DNA of 64,000 nt from Arcicella gelida (GTDB lineage: Bacteria > Bacteroidota > Bacteroidia > Cytophagales > Spirosomataceae), in the NCBI RefSeq assembly GCF_034931025.1, contig NZ_JAYGIL010000027.1, positions 1-64,000 of the forward strand, written 5' to 3'. This document shows, in pieces, positions 9,200-16,683 of the stretch. The notes under the pieces are model-generated. The model did no database searches. It was given only the letters and a program-made list of their open reading frames with translations, and was not told the origin of the DNA. The position numbers and the translations under genes are program-made. Position 1 is the stretch's first letter, and each line of letters begins with the position of its first letter.

Positions 9200-10510
9200 C
9201 TAAAAAATAGTATCCCAAAGCAAATATCCATTCAAGGCAATGATAATAATAGCTACAATCCAAGAGCAAACTTTCATCAATTTTGAGTTCACAAATTCGC
9301 CCATTTGCTTTTCGTCACTTGTGAAAACAATCAAAGGAACAACGGCAAAACTAAGTTGTAAGGATAAAATTACTTGGCTCAATACTAATAAATCTCCCGT
9401 ACCTTTTTCTCCATAGATAATCGTAACAATCAATGCTGGAATTACTGCTATTAAACGAGTAATAAGTCGTCTCAGCCAAGGTTTGAGTCTTAAATTCAGA
9501 AAACCTTCCATTACAATTTGCCCAGCCAAAGTACCTGTTAAAGTAGAGTTCTGACCAGATGCTAATAATGCTACGGCAAAAAATATACCAGCGAATTTTA
9601 CACCTAAAACAGGGTCAAGTAAATGATAAGCATCGTTGATGTCTGCCACATTTTGATTACCTGTGTTGTGGAAAGTTGCCGCTGAAATAATCAGAATGGC
9701 AGCATTGATAAAAAAGGCAAGTGATAGAGATAAGTTAGAATCTATCGTGGCAAAAAAGATGGCAGAACGTTTTCCTTCACTATTTTTTTCAAAATTACGA
9801 GTCTGAACAATGCTAGAATGCAAATACAAATTATGTGGCATTACGGTTGCTCCCAAAATTCCGATGGCAACATAAAGCATTTCTGGATTGGTGATAATTT
9901 GAGGTTTGGGTAAAATACCTCCCAAAATTTCCTTCACAGATGGTTGAGAAACAAAAATTTCATAACCAAAACAGCAAAAAATCATGAAAATCAAACCAGC
10001 AACGATACATTCTAAAGCTCTAAAGCCTTTTCCTTGAAAGTATAAAAGTACTAAAACATCTAAAACCGTAATGACAACGCCTACTGTGAGGGGCAAGCCA
10101 AAAAGTAAATTAATGGCAATGGCAGAACCAATTACTTCTGCTAAGTCGCAGGCGGCAATGGCAATTTCACACAAAACCCACAAAGTAATAGCAACAGGTT
10201 TTGAATAAGCATGGCGACAAGCTTGTGCTAAATCTCGTCCAGAAGCAATGCCTAATTTTAAGGAAAGATGCTGAAGTAGCATTGCAAAAAGATTGGAAAT
10301 CAGAATGACAGAAAGTAACGTATAACCAAATTTTGAGCCTCCAGCAATGTCTGTCGCCCAGTTCCCAGGATCCATATAACCAACAGCTACCATTAAGCCT
10401 GGCCCTGTAAAAGCCCATAATTTTTTATAAAATGAACCTGTTTTAGGCACATTTATTGAACCATATACTTCTGGTAATGAATGATTAAAAATTGTGTTTT
10501 TTATATTCAT
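9200..10510 (-). CDS. mntH: Nramp-family divalent metal transporter (Mn2+/Fe2+)
   Basis: An inner-membrane proton-coupled importer of Mn2+ and related divalent ions. The 436-residue polytopic protein has the two metal-site motifs of the family: the helix-1 motif MDPGNWATDI and the helix-6 motif VMPHNLYLHSS. Eleven hydrophobic spans are expected. It is divergent from a DtxR/MntR-type regulator, and a perfect 18-bp palindrome lies between them, so manganese-dependent repression by that neighbour is the obvious model. Confidence 0.94.
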   Translation of the reverse strand: MNIKNTIFNHSLPEVYGSINVPKTGSFYKKLWAFTGPGLMVAVGYMDPGNWATDIAGGSKFGYTLLSVILISNLFAMLLQHLSLKLGIASGRDLAQACRHAYSKPVAITLWVLCEIAIAACDLAEVIGSAIAINLLFGLPLTVGVVITVLDVLVLLYFQGKGFRALECIVAGLIFMIFCCFGYEIFVSQPSVKEILGGILPKPQIITNPEMLYVAIGILGATVMPHNLYLHSSIVQTRNFEKNSEGKRSAIFFATIDSNLSLSLAFFINAAILIISAATFHNTGNQNVADINDAYHLLDPVLGVKFAGIFFAVALLASGQNSTLTGTLAGQIVMEGFLNLRLKPWLRRLITRLIAVIPALIVTIIYGEKGTGDLLVLSQVILSLQLSFAVVPLIVFTSDEKQMGEFVNSKLMKVCSWIVAIIIIALNGYLLWDTIF

Positions 10511-10663
10511 ATTAAATATGCGATGTAATTGTAAGGTTTGTTGAATACAATAATCAATATTTTCTTTTATAACCTGATGAAATGATTTACAATGAATGCT
10601 TCATGATTACCGCTACATAAGTAATGTAAATTTATTTTTTGTTAAGTACAATTCAAAATATTT

Positions 10664-10681
10664 TTTTAGATTAATCTAAAA
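10664..10681. promoter_or_regulatory. Candidate MntR operator (18-bp perfect palindrome)
   Basis: TTTTAGATTAATCTAAAA is perfectly symmetric and lies in the 244-bp region between divergent mntH and the mntR-type gene. Its form (TTTAG…CTAAA) resembles DtxR/MntR-class sites. It lies about 75 bp before the regulator's ATG and 154 bp from mntH. Confidence 0.65.
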
Positions 10682-10705
10682 TTTAATTATTTGCTTATAA
10701 AATAA

Positions 10706-10713
10706 TATCTTTG
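10706..10713 (+). promoter_or_regulatory. -7 element of the mntR-type gene
   Basis: TATCTTTG matches the Bacteroidota -7 consensus TAnnTTTG, about 40 bp before the ATG at 10755. No good TTG is seen at the expected spacing. The palindrome sits where a -33 region would begin, so bound regulator should block polymerase. Confidence 0.45.
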
Positions 10714-10754
10714 TTCAGCTAATAAAGCTATTATTATCCCTAAAAATTGCCATC

Positions 10755-11420
10755 ATGACTTCATTCACGGAAGAAAACTACCTTAAAATAATTTATAAGC
10801 TTTCTGCGGAAACCGACAGTGAAGTCAGTACGAATGCAGTTGCAGAACTGACACTTACTAAAGCGGCATCTGTTTCAGATATGCTTAGGAAACTCTCAGA
10901 AAAACAATTAGTTAATTATCAAAAATATCAAGGTGTTAGGTTAACAGAACTCGGCGAAGCCGTTGCATTGAAAGTTATCAGAAAGCACCGTTTATGGGAA
11001 GTTTTTTTGGTAGAAAAGTTGGGTTTCAATTGGGATGAAGTACACGAAATTGCAGAACAATTAGAACATATTGATTCGGAAGAATTGGTTGAAAGATTAG
11101 ATGAGTTTTTAGGTTTCCCGAAATTTGACCCACACGGAGACCCTATTCCAGATACTTTCGGAATTATGCCTGAATTGAGGTATCAGAATCTTTCAGAAAT
11201 TAGTGTTGGGCAGAGCGTTGTGATGATGGGTGTTTCTGAGCATTCAGCAACTTTTTTACAGTACTTAGCCAAAATGGGCTTGACGTTGGGTTGCCATATT
11301 GTTGTGAAAGAGCTAAACGATTTTGATAAATCACTTAATGTAAAGCTTGGCGATTTATCAAATCATTTTATTAGCCATGAAGTAGCCAAAAATTTACTCG
11401 TAAAAAGTATTAAAAACTAA
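10755..11420 (+). CDS. mntR: DtxR/MntR-family metal-dependent transcriptional regulator
   Basis: A cytoplasmic metal-sensing repressor of 221 residues. The N-terminal winged helix (MTSFTEENYLKIIYKLSAE, then NAVAELTLTKAASVSDMLRKL) is typical of the family. It is followed by the dimerisation/metal-binding helices with EVFLVEKLGFNWDEVHEIAEQLEH and FGFPKFDPHGDPIP-like segments, and a C-terminal FeoA/SH3-like domain (about residues 150-221). The His/Glu-rich helix and HGDPIP segment supply the usual metal ligands. Divergent from mntH with a palindromic operator between them, so Mn2+ sensing is more likely than Fe2+. Confidence 0.9.
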   Translation: MTSFTEENYLKIIYKLSAETDSEVSTNAVAELTLTKAASVSDMLRKLSEKQLVNYQKYQGVRLTELGEAVALKVIRKHRLWEVFLVEKLGFNWDEVHEIAEQLEHIDSEELVERLDEFLGFPKFDPHGDPIPDTFGIMPELRYQNLSEISVGQSVVMMGVSEHSATFLQYLAKMGLTLGCHIVVKELNDFDKSLNVKLGDLSNHFISHEVAKNLLVKSIKN

Positions 11421-11425
11421 GAACA

Positions 11426-11484
11426 TAAAAAAACCTAACAACGCCGCCACGTTGCTAGGTCAAAAAATCTACGTTACAAGAACG
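11426..11484 (-). ncRNA. Candidate ~57-nt small RNA with own promoter and terminator
   Basis: On the minus strand a complete promoter lies at 11519-11490. About 6 nt downstream begins a short stretch ending in a GC-rich hairpin (arms ACCTAACAACG and CGTTGCTAGGT, 10 of 11 paired, at 11433-11460) followed directly by seven Ts. This predicts a self-contained transcript of about 57 nt. It is convergent to the 3' end of mntR. A very short reading frame (about 10 codons from TTG) ends at the hairpin, so a leader peptide is an alternative. I do not recognise the RNA family. Confidence 0.5.
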
Positions 11485-11489
11485 CAATA

Positions 11490-11519
11490 CAAAGGTACAA
11501 AAAATGGAGTTTAAGTCAA
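11490..11519 (-). promoter_or_regulatory. Textbook Bacteroidota promoter for the putative small RNA
   Basis: Read on the minus strand: TTG (11519-11517), a 19-bp spacer, and TACCTTTG (11497-11490). Both boxes and spacing match TTG-N19-TAnnTTTG, and no protein gene lies downstream. Confidence 0.6.
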
Positions 11520-11833
11520 GCATTTGCTAAAAATAGCAGATGTATTTTTTTGAATTTTGTACGAACTAAGATTTTTCTTTTATAAACGCCAAGAATTTAT
11601 TGACGAAACAAAAAATCTCTTCTTTACTTTTTTAACTAATTTTTGCTGAAATAAGCCTTCTTTTTATAGATTATCTTTCAATATAATACCTTTTTTGAAA
11701 TTTAAGATTGCTTCTATTTTTTGCTAGTTTTAATATTTCGAATAAATTGAATGGTATATCAGACATTACATTCTCAGTAAAGCATATTTAATTATTCAGT
11801 TTAAATGAAGACTAGCGATAAACACTCAATTTT
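11520..11833. other. Non-coding stretch between the small RNA and eutC
   Basis: About 310 bp of AT-rich DNA without a credible ORF, hairpin or tRNA. It is the 3' flank of eutC and the upstream region of the putative small RNA. Confidence 0.5.
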
Positions 11834-12601
11834 TTAAAGTATCATTTTGTCATTCATTTCATCTTTCAGCTGTACTCCGCTAATCTTTTTTACTTTTATT
11901 TCATTGAGTAAATAGAAAATCTTTTCTGAAGCTAGTTCATAATTTAATCCTTCTGGGCGAATATTTGAAACACAATTTCTACTTTCGTCGGTCAGTCCTA
12001 CTTTGGGTTGATAAGTAATATACGCACCCATGCTATCAGGAGATGTTAGTCCGGGGCGTTCGCCAATTAAAATGATTACGATACTTGCCTTTAGTAAAAA
12101 TCCGATTTCATCGGCAATGGCTACTCGTCCTTGTTCTACAATACAAATCGGTGCGATTTCCAAGTTTTCTGCTTGAAGTTTAGGAATTAATTGATTTAAA
12201 AAAGGGAAAGCATGTTCATTAATCGCACTTGCCGAAAGTCCATCAGCAATTACAAAGCAAATGTCTGATTCGCTGGCATCTTCTTCCAACAAGATTTTTC
12301 TGGATGCTTGGTTAATTGTTCTTCCTAAATCGGGTCTTTGTAAATATTGAGGACGAGATTTTACTTCACTTTGTAACCGTAATACTTCTAAATTAAAAGT
12401 ACTTAGTAAAACTTGAAATAAGTCTAAAACCTTTAATTCAGAATACACCGCATCACGAGCTTGTGCATGGTCTGCTTGGAATTTCAACAATTCAGCCGTT
12501 GGCAAACTATGTCCAACCCGACCACGAGCAATACGAGCGGGCGTATAATTTTGCAAAAATTGCCATTGGTCTGCTTTGTTGATTTCCATGATGTGATTCA
12601 T
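11834..12601 (-). CDS. eutC: Ethanolamine ammonia-lyase small (light) subunit
   Basis: EutC pairs with EutB to form the adenosylcobalamin-dependent enzyme that splits ethanolamine into acetaldehyde and ammonia. The 255-residue product is near the family length. It shows ARIARGRVGHSLPT near the N-terminus, LQRPDLGRTI, the cobalamin-region segment VIADGLSASAINEHA, and the C-terminal GERPGLTSPDSMGAYITY and RNCVSNIRPEGLNYE. The partner eutB lies upstream on the same strand but about 4.9 kb away, whereas the two genes normally adjoin. The gene looks intact, so function may be kept. Confidence 0.94.
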   Translation of the reverse strand: MNHIMEINKADQWQFLQNYTPARIARGRVGHSLPTAELLKFQADHAQARDAVYSELKVLDLFQVLLSTFNLEVLRLQSEVKSRPQYLQRPDLGRTINQASRKILLEEDASESDICFVIADGLSASAINEHAFPFLNQLIPKLQAENLEIAPICIVEQGRVAIADEIGFLLKASIVIILIGERPGLTSPDSMGAYITYQPKVGLTDESRNCVSNIRPEGLNYELASEKIFYLLNEIKVKKISGVQLKDEMNDKMIL

Positions 12602-12761
12602 TGAGTGATTTAATGAATGAGTGATTTAGTGATTAATCATTGAATTAAGAAAATGATTGTTTAATTGTATTAATGTAATTAGGGATTGACGATTGGTATT
12701 TTAATTATTTGATTATCAAATTTTTAGAAAAAAACGTTGCTTAAATTTTATTCGTTTTTAT

Positions 12762-12787
12762 CAATAGGGTGGGAATTTATTCCCACA
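12762..12787 (-). repeat. REP-like palindrome family B, copy 1 (inverted)
   Basis: Core TGGGAATTTATTCCCA with flanking CAATAGGG. This is the reverse complement of copies 2 and 3, so with copy 2 it forms a head-to-head pair. Confidence 0.7.
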
Positions 12788-12813
12788 AATCTATGAATAT
12801 TTTTATAATCCAA
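12786..12813 (-). promoter_or_regulatory. Candidate promoter of eutC
   Basis: On the minus strand TTG (12813-12811), 17 bp and TAGATTTG (12793-12786) resemble a Bacteroidota promoter about 185 bp before the eutC ATG, abutting the first palindrome. It could have become needed once eutC was separated from eutB. The spacing is short. Confidence 0.35.
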
Positions 12814-12838
12814 TTAATACCCAATGAATAATATGAAT

Positions 12839-12865
12839 GACGGGAATAAATTCCCGTCCTATTGA
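12839..12865 (+). repeat. REP-like palindrome family B, copy 2
   Basis: Palindrome ACGGGAATAAATTCCCGT followed by the conserved tail CCTATTGA. Confidence 0.7.
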
Positions 12866-12894
12866 TAATATCATTCAAAAACTCATCATATTAT

Positions 12895-12921
12895 GACGGG
12901 AATAAATTCCCGCCCTATTGA
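12895..12921 (+). repeat. REP-like palindrome family B, copy 3
   Basis: Core CGGGAATAAATTCCCG with the same CCCTATTGA tail as copy 2, in direct orientation 56 bp further on. Confidence 0.7.
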
Positions 12922-12942
12922 AAAGAAACAACTCCTCGCTCA

Positions 12943-13017
12943 GTCTTAGAGTTTTCTAAGACCTAAAACTAATGATGTGTCACTCTTTTTTTATTTTAGG
13001 TCGTAGCGCAATGCTAC
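12943..13017. repeat. Cluster of three inverted repeats
   Basis: Three nested or adjacent hairpins: GTCTTAGAGTTTTCTAAGAC (12943-12962), GACCTAAAA with TTTTAGGTC (12960-12968 and 12994-13002), and GTAGC-GCAAT-GCTAC (13003-13017). Together they could form a folded RNA or another dispersed palindromic repeat. Confidence 0.55.
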
Positions 13018-13135
13018 AATTAATTGTTAGCGAAAAACTCGACCAAACAGTAAGCCAAACTTTTAGAGGAAGGTTAAGTATTTCGGATTGGTTGTTGAAT
13101 TAATAGGTTTGGGGTTTCAATCATACTCTGAAAAC

Positions 13136-13687
13136 TTATTTATTCATTTTATGTGAAAAATCTGTGCTTTTTACAGTTTGTTTTTTGATAACAGTCTTTT
13201 TGGTTTTTAATGTTAGAGAGTCTTTCATCTCTAGCCTATTTTTTGATTCTTCTATTCCTATTTTTTTATTGTTGGGGTATAAATAAATGAATATAGTAAA
13301 AACAAAAGCTAAAATGGTAAATATAATTCCAATAGTACTCAAATAAGTACTATTTTTTGCATGTTTAATATTTTCCCTTTCTCTTAACTCTCGTTCAATA
13401 TATAGATTGCCTTCTTTGCTAAGTCTAACAAGATATTGATGAACTTCATTTTCACTTCCCCCCAACCTATTTATTCCTTTAGATGTTTTTTGATACATTC
13501 CTAAAGGAGTTTTGTAGCGTTCAATATAGTTATTTTCTTTAAGATCATTTAGGATTCTATGTTTAGCTTTATCCGTTTCATAACATAGTTCATTTAGTTT
13601 ATTTTCAATATCATACCATTGACTATTTGAGTCAGTTTGTCTCTCCTTCAAATGAGACAGTATTTGTAGTATTTTATTACTCATCAT
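13136..13687 (-). CDS. Unknown protein with winged-helix-like start and one membrane span
   Basis: A 183-residue protein that I do not recognise. Residues about 1-75 look like a winged helix (MSNKILQILSHLKE, then DKAKHRILNDLKENNYIERY with a wing KTPLGMYQKTSKGI). A basic helix follows, then a hydrophobic span at about residues 116-136 (TIGIIFTILAFVFTIFIYLY) and a Lys/Ser/Thr-rich tail. A membrane-tethered DNA-binding protein is possible but unproven. It is last of three minus-strand unknown genes inside the island that splits eutB and eutC, and is AT-richer than the core genes. Confidence 0.6.
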   Translation of the reverse strand: MMSNKILQILSHLKERQTDSNSQWYDIENKLNELCYETDKAKHRILNDLKENNYIERYKTPLGMYQKTSKGINRLGGSENEVHQYLVRLSKEGNLYIERELRERENIKHAKNSTYLSTIGIIFTILAFVFTIFIYLYPNNKKIGIEESKNRLEMKDSLTLKTKKTVIKKQTVKSTDFSHKMNK

Positions 13688-13734
13688 TTTATTTATTTTA
13701 TCAAAAAAACATTTGTTTGTATAATTTAGATATC

Positions 13735-14064
13735 TTACTCCCTATTTAATACTTTAAAAGTCAAAGATATTTTTTTCAACATATCTCTTTCAACTTTTAA
13801 ACAATATTCTTGAAAACCAACTACATCTCCATTTGACATATCTCCAGTTAGTGATGGATAATCAGTATTTTTCCCTTGTGCAATTGTAGTAAATGTTACT
13901 GAAGAATCTATTTTCTTCAATTCTCCGTTAATACTCAGAGTTGCACTACTTTTTATTAGCAAAGCATAATTATCTTCTTCTTTATGAATCTCAACTTTTT
14001 TTAATATTTCTACTGTTGAGCTATTCTCCCATTTTTCGATTACTTCTTGTAAATCCGCTTTCAT
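13735..14064 (-). CDS. Small unknown protein of the eut island
   Basis: A 109-residue protein without signal peptide or membrane span. Its middle alternates in a beta-rich way (YALLIKSSATLSINGELKKI, SSVTFTTIAQG). The ends are helical and charged. No family recognised. It is 47 bp upstream of the winged-helix/membrane gene and 79 bp downstream of the next small gene, all on the minus strand, so the three probably form one operon. Confidence 0.5.
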   Translation of the reverse strand: MKADLQEVIEKWENSSTVEILKKVEIHKEEDNYALLIKSSATLSINGELKKIDSSVTFTTIAQGKNTDYPSLTGDMSNGDVVGFQEYCLKVERDMLKKISLTFKVLNRE

Positions 14065-14143
14065 TGTTTTTCTGTTAAGTCAACTGTTCCCTTTTAATTA
14101 TAAATATGAGATTATTAAATTTTTAACCAATATTCAGCTTTTA

Positions 14144-14437
14144 TTACTTCGTAAATTCAAATTTTACTACTATTGTGCTTTCTGGTAAGTTAACAAGTAA
14201 TGTGTTTACATAAGATATTACTTGAACTTCTTGGTCGTTTTCAAAAACCAGATATTCAGATATATCATGTGCCTCCATTTCCTTTATTATACTTTGTTTA
14301 TCTCGTTCTGATTTTATATTAATAGGAAGCACCATTGGCATTTCCTTCACAGCATGAGACATTTTCACACTATCTGGGATAAAACTATCTTTACAAGCAA
14401 AAACAATAAACCCTTTATTTCCTTCTTTTCGTGACAT
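14144..14437 (-). CDS. Small unknown protein, first gene of the island operon
   Basis: A 97-residue protein, start MSRKEGNKGFIVFACKDSF, with an alternating beta/alpha pattern (FIVFACKD, PMVLPINI, YLVFENDQEVQVISYVNTLL, STIVVKFEF). No family recognised. It is divergent from the membrane regulator at 14626, and a 20-bp inverted repeat lies in the shared promoter region. Confidence 0.5.
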   Translation of the reverse strand: MSRKEGNKGFIVFACKDSFIPDSVKMSHAVKEMPMVLPINIKSERDKQSIIKEMEAHDISEYLVFENDQEVQVISYVNTLLVNLPESTIVVKFEFTK

Positions 14438-14562
14438 TACTTTAATGATTTGAAATTATGTTATTGCGTACTCTAAAAGGTTTTCCGCTTCCCCTTTTAT
14501 TTATAATTATCAAAAAACTTAACAAACCACTTTATAATTTTAGGTATTGTCAAGATATATTG

Positions 14563-14582
14563 TGTGAATCGTGTGATTCACA
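14563..14582. promoter_or_regulatory. Inverted repeat, candidate operator
   Basis: TGTGAATCGTGTGATTCACA has perfect 8-bp arms and a 4-bp centre, 44 bp before the ATG of the gene at 14626 and inside the divergent promoter region. It could bind a dimeric regulator, perhaps one encoded next to it. Confidence 0.5.
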
Positions 14583-14625
14583 TATTTTTCACATATTTTT
14601 GAGGTATTACAACCTATTCTAAACC

Positions 14626-16038
14626 ATGTTAACAAGACCTTTCTTTGCTTTTTCTTTACTTCTTTTAGCGTGCTTGTTGGCTACTAATTCATGGGCTACT
14701 TATCTTACTTGGGCAGATTATCCCAATGGTCGGCTCTATCGGATTGATACAGAGAAGAAGATTTTAGAACAAGAAATCAATACTGAAAACTGGCAAAGGG
14801 TAGCTCCTATAAATTTTACAGGTATCAATCCAATAGATTTCCCTTTGAAAACAAGAGTTATCAGTATTGAAATTCCTAGCAAAAAATGGGAGCGTTATTT
14901 ATTGATAGATTGTACCAATCAAGTCTATCATTTTGATTTTAAAAATTTAACCCTTACCAGAATTGACCGCACTTTTTTTCGTGGCTATAACTGTTTATCT
15001 ACAAGGTTTATGCGAAAAGATACGCTCTATAGTTTTGGAGGCTATGGCTTTTGGCAGACTAATAATATTCAAACTTATTTTCAATCAAATACTCATGAAT
15101 GGGAAAGTATCTTACCCATCAATATTCCTCCTAAAGCAATTAATCATGGTTTAAATGCTTATTTATCCAATTCAGATTTGTTTTTTTCTGCTTACAATAG
15201 TTTTCATATAGATTCAAAGAACAGTGGTAAAAGTGAATATGACAGAGATGCGTTTATGTATTCTTTTCAAACTAAAAAGTGGAAGAATTTAGGTGCGGTT
15301 TCTAACCAAAAGGTCATTGAAGTATTAACTCAAAAAGATAAAACACCCATTATCTGGACAGGAGAATATTTTCTCTTAGAATATAAAGAAGATGCCGTCA
15401 TCAAATTTCTATTGATTGACCCTGTAAATAACCTTGTGTCAATTTGGCAGGATAGCCAAAAAGTATTTGGTTCTCAGATAGCTAAAACAATTGAAGAAGA
15501 CCCTTTTGCATTGTACTGCTGGCATAATACGCTCTACTTTGTAAATGATACAGAAGTAACTAAACCATCTTTACGCCATAATATAGCGATTGCAACAATA
15601 ATCAAAGAAGCAATACCAGACGGAAATCTATACAATCCTTATCGACATTGGTATTGGGCATTGGGTTTTGCTTTGGGTATAATATTAATTGTCTTTTTGA
15701 TAATGAGGTTCAATCGTAAAGTATTTAACCATCCAATTGATACGACTCAACCAGAAATACTAACAACATTTAGTGAAATAGAAATTAAAGTACTAGACGT
15801 TTTGAAAGAACATTTTGAAGGTGTTGGCGTAGATAGTAATCAAATCAATGAGTTACTTCAAATCAGTGATAAGCTTCCAGATAATCAAAGAAAAATCAGG
15901 AATGATTTTATGAAAGCACTTAATCAAAAGCTAACAATAGTTTATCAAGTTGAAGAAGCGATTATTAAAAAGCCTTCTGTTCATGATAAACGTTATTATT
16001 TTTATCAATTATCAAAAATTGTGTTTGATAAAATGTAA
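14626..16038 (+). CDS. Putative membrane-bound regulator: exported sensor domain, one span, cytoplasmic winged helix
   Basis: A 470-residue protein. Residues 1-24 form a Sec signal peptide ending NSWA. Residues about 25-340 look like a periplasmic beta-propeller of Kelch-like blades (W-rich repeats such as HEWESILPINIP and KKWKNLGAVSN). A membrane span follows at about 346-366 (WALGFALGIILIVFLIM). The cytoplasmic tail (FSEIEIKVLDVLKEHFEGVG, ending NDFMKALNQKL) resembles a winged helix. The layout suggests a one-component transmembrane regulator, by analogy with ToxR-like designs but in opposite topology. Its stop codon is 2 bp before the 42-bp tandem array. Ligand and targets are unknown. Confidence 0.65.
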   Translation: MLTRPFFAFSLLLLACLLATNSWATYLTWADYPNGRLYRIDTEKKILEQEINTENWQRVAPINFTGINPIDFPLKTRVISIEIPSKKWERYLLIDCTNQVYHFDFKNLTLTRIDRTFFRGYNCLSTRFMRKDTLYSFGGYGFWQTNNIQTYFQSNTHEWESILPINIPPKAINHGLNAYLSNSDLFFSAYNSFHIDSKNSGKSEYDRDAFMYSFQTKKWKNLGAVSNQKVIEVLTQKDKTPIIWTGEYFLLEYKEDAVIKFLLIDPVNNLVSIWQDSQKVFGSQIAKTIEEDPFALYCWHNTLYFVNDTEVTKPSLRHNIAIATIIKEAIPDGNLYNPYRHWYWALGFALGIILIVFLIMRFNRKVFNHPIDTTQPEILTTFSEIEIKVLDVLKEHFEGVGVDSNQINELLQISDKLPDNQRKIRNDFMKALNQKLTIVYQVEEAIIKKPSVHDKRYYFYQLSKIVFDKM

Positions 16039-16040
16039 AT

Positions 16041-16567
16041 ATGTCAATTCAATCTTTATATATGAGGCTTTCATTTAGTGATATGTCAATTCAATCTTTA
16101 TATATGAGGCTTTCATTTAGTGATATGGCAATTCAATCTTTATATATGAGGATTTCATTTAGTGATATGTCAATTCAATCTTTATATACGAGGCTTTCAT
16201 TTAGTAATATGTCAATTCAATCTTTATATACGAGGCTTTCATTTAGTGATATTCCTATTCAATCTTTATATACGAGGCTTTCATTTAGTGATATGCCAAT
16301 TTAATCTTTATATACGAGGCTTTCATTTAGTGATATGTCAATTTAATCTTTATATACGAGGCTTTCATTTAGTGATATGTCAATTTAATCTTTATATATG
16401 GGGCTTTCATTTAGTGATATGTCGATTTAATCTTTATATACGAGGCTTTCATTTAGTGATATGTCAATTGCATCTTTATACATGAGGCTTTCATTTAGTG
16501 ATATGTTAATTGCATCTTTATATACGAGACTTTTGTTTAGTGATATGCCTTCTTCATCTATATAATG
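16041..16567 (+). repeat. 42-bp tandem-repeat array 1 (12 full copies plus a decayed 13th)
   Basis: Units begin at 16041, 16083, 16125, 16167, 16209, 16251, 16293, 16335, 16377, 16419, 16461, 16503 and 16545 (decayed), an exact 42-bp period with no indels. The half GAGGCTTTCATTTAGTGATA is nearly invariant. Changes concentrate in a 9-bp block (GTCAATTCA, GGCAATTCA, TCCTATTCA, GCCAATTTA, GTCAATTGC and others) and a few sites near TATATA(C/T)G. In-frame stops appear from copy 7 on, so the array is not a protein repeat. It ends about 115 bp before the 234-aa gene. Confidence 0.95.
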
Positions 16568-16662
16568 GAATAATTATCAGTTATTTATAAAATAAAAATG
16601 CTACAATCGGTAGAAGTAATTTGCTCTTTTGTTAACTTTATGTACAGATAAATTAATATTTC

Positions 16663-16683
16663 CACCTTTAAATCATTCTACCA
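16663..16683 (+). promoter_or_regulatory. Conserved leader element before the 234-aa protein, copy 1
   Basis: The 21 nt ending at the ATG (beginning CACCTTTAAAT, then a CTAC near the end) match the equivalent 21 nt of copy 2 at 17 positions by my count. It could be a -7-like box giving a near-leaderless mRNA, or a ribosome-binding region. Confidence 0.55.

Larger units (their letters stand above)
12602..13135. other. Non-coding repeat-rich stretch upstream of eutC
   Basis: About 530 bp with no gene. It holds three copies of a palindromic element (GGGAATAAATTCCC core), three further inverted repeats at 12943-13017, and TGAT/TGAATG low-complexity sequence just upstream of eutC. Confidence 0.7.

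Noticed and set aside
16041..16485. Repeat proteins encoded by array 1 (87- and 107-aa frames)
   Set aside because: Two different frames are partly open only because 42 is a multiple of three. Stops arise from single changes in later copies, and no start region is convincing.
16041..16567. CRISPR or TIGR-type guide array
   Set aside because: The units are directly contiguous and nearly identical with no unrelated spacers, and no Cas or Nop-domain protein is near.
16663..16673. CACCTTTA as a certain promoter
   Set aside because: It matches only part of TAnnTTTG and no TTG lies at the right distance, so it is kept only as a conserved element.
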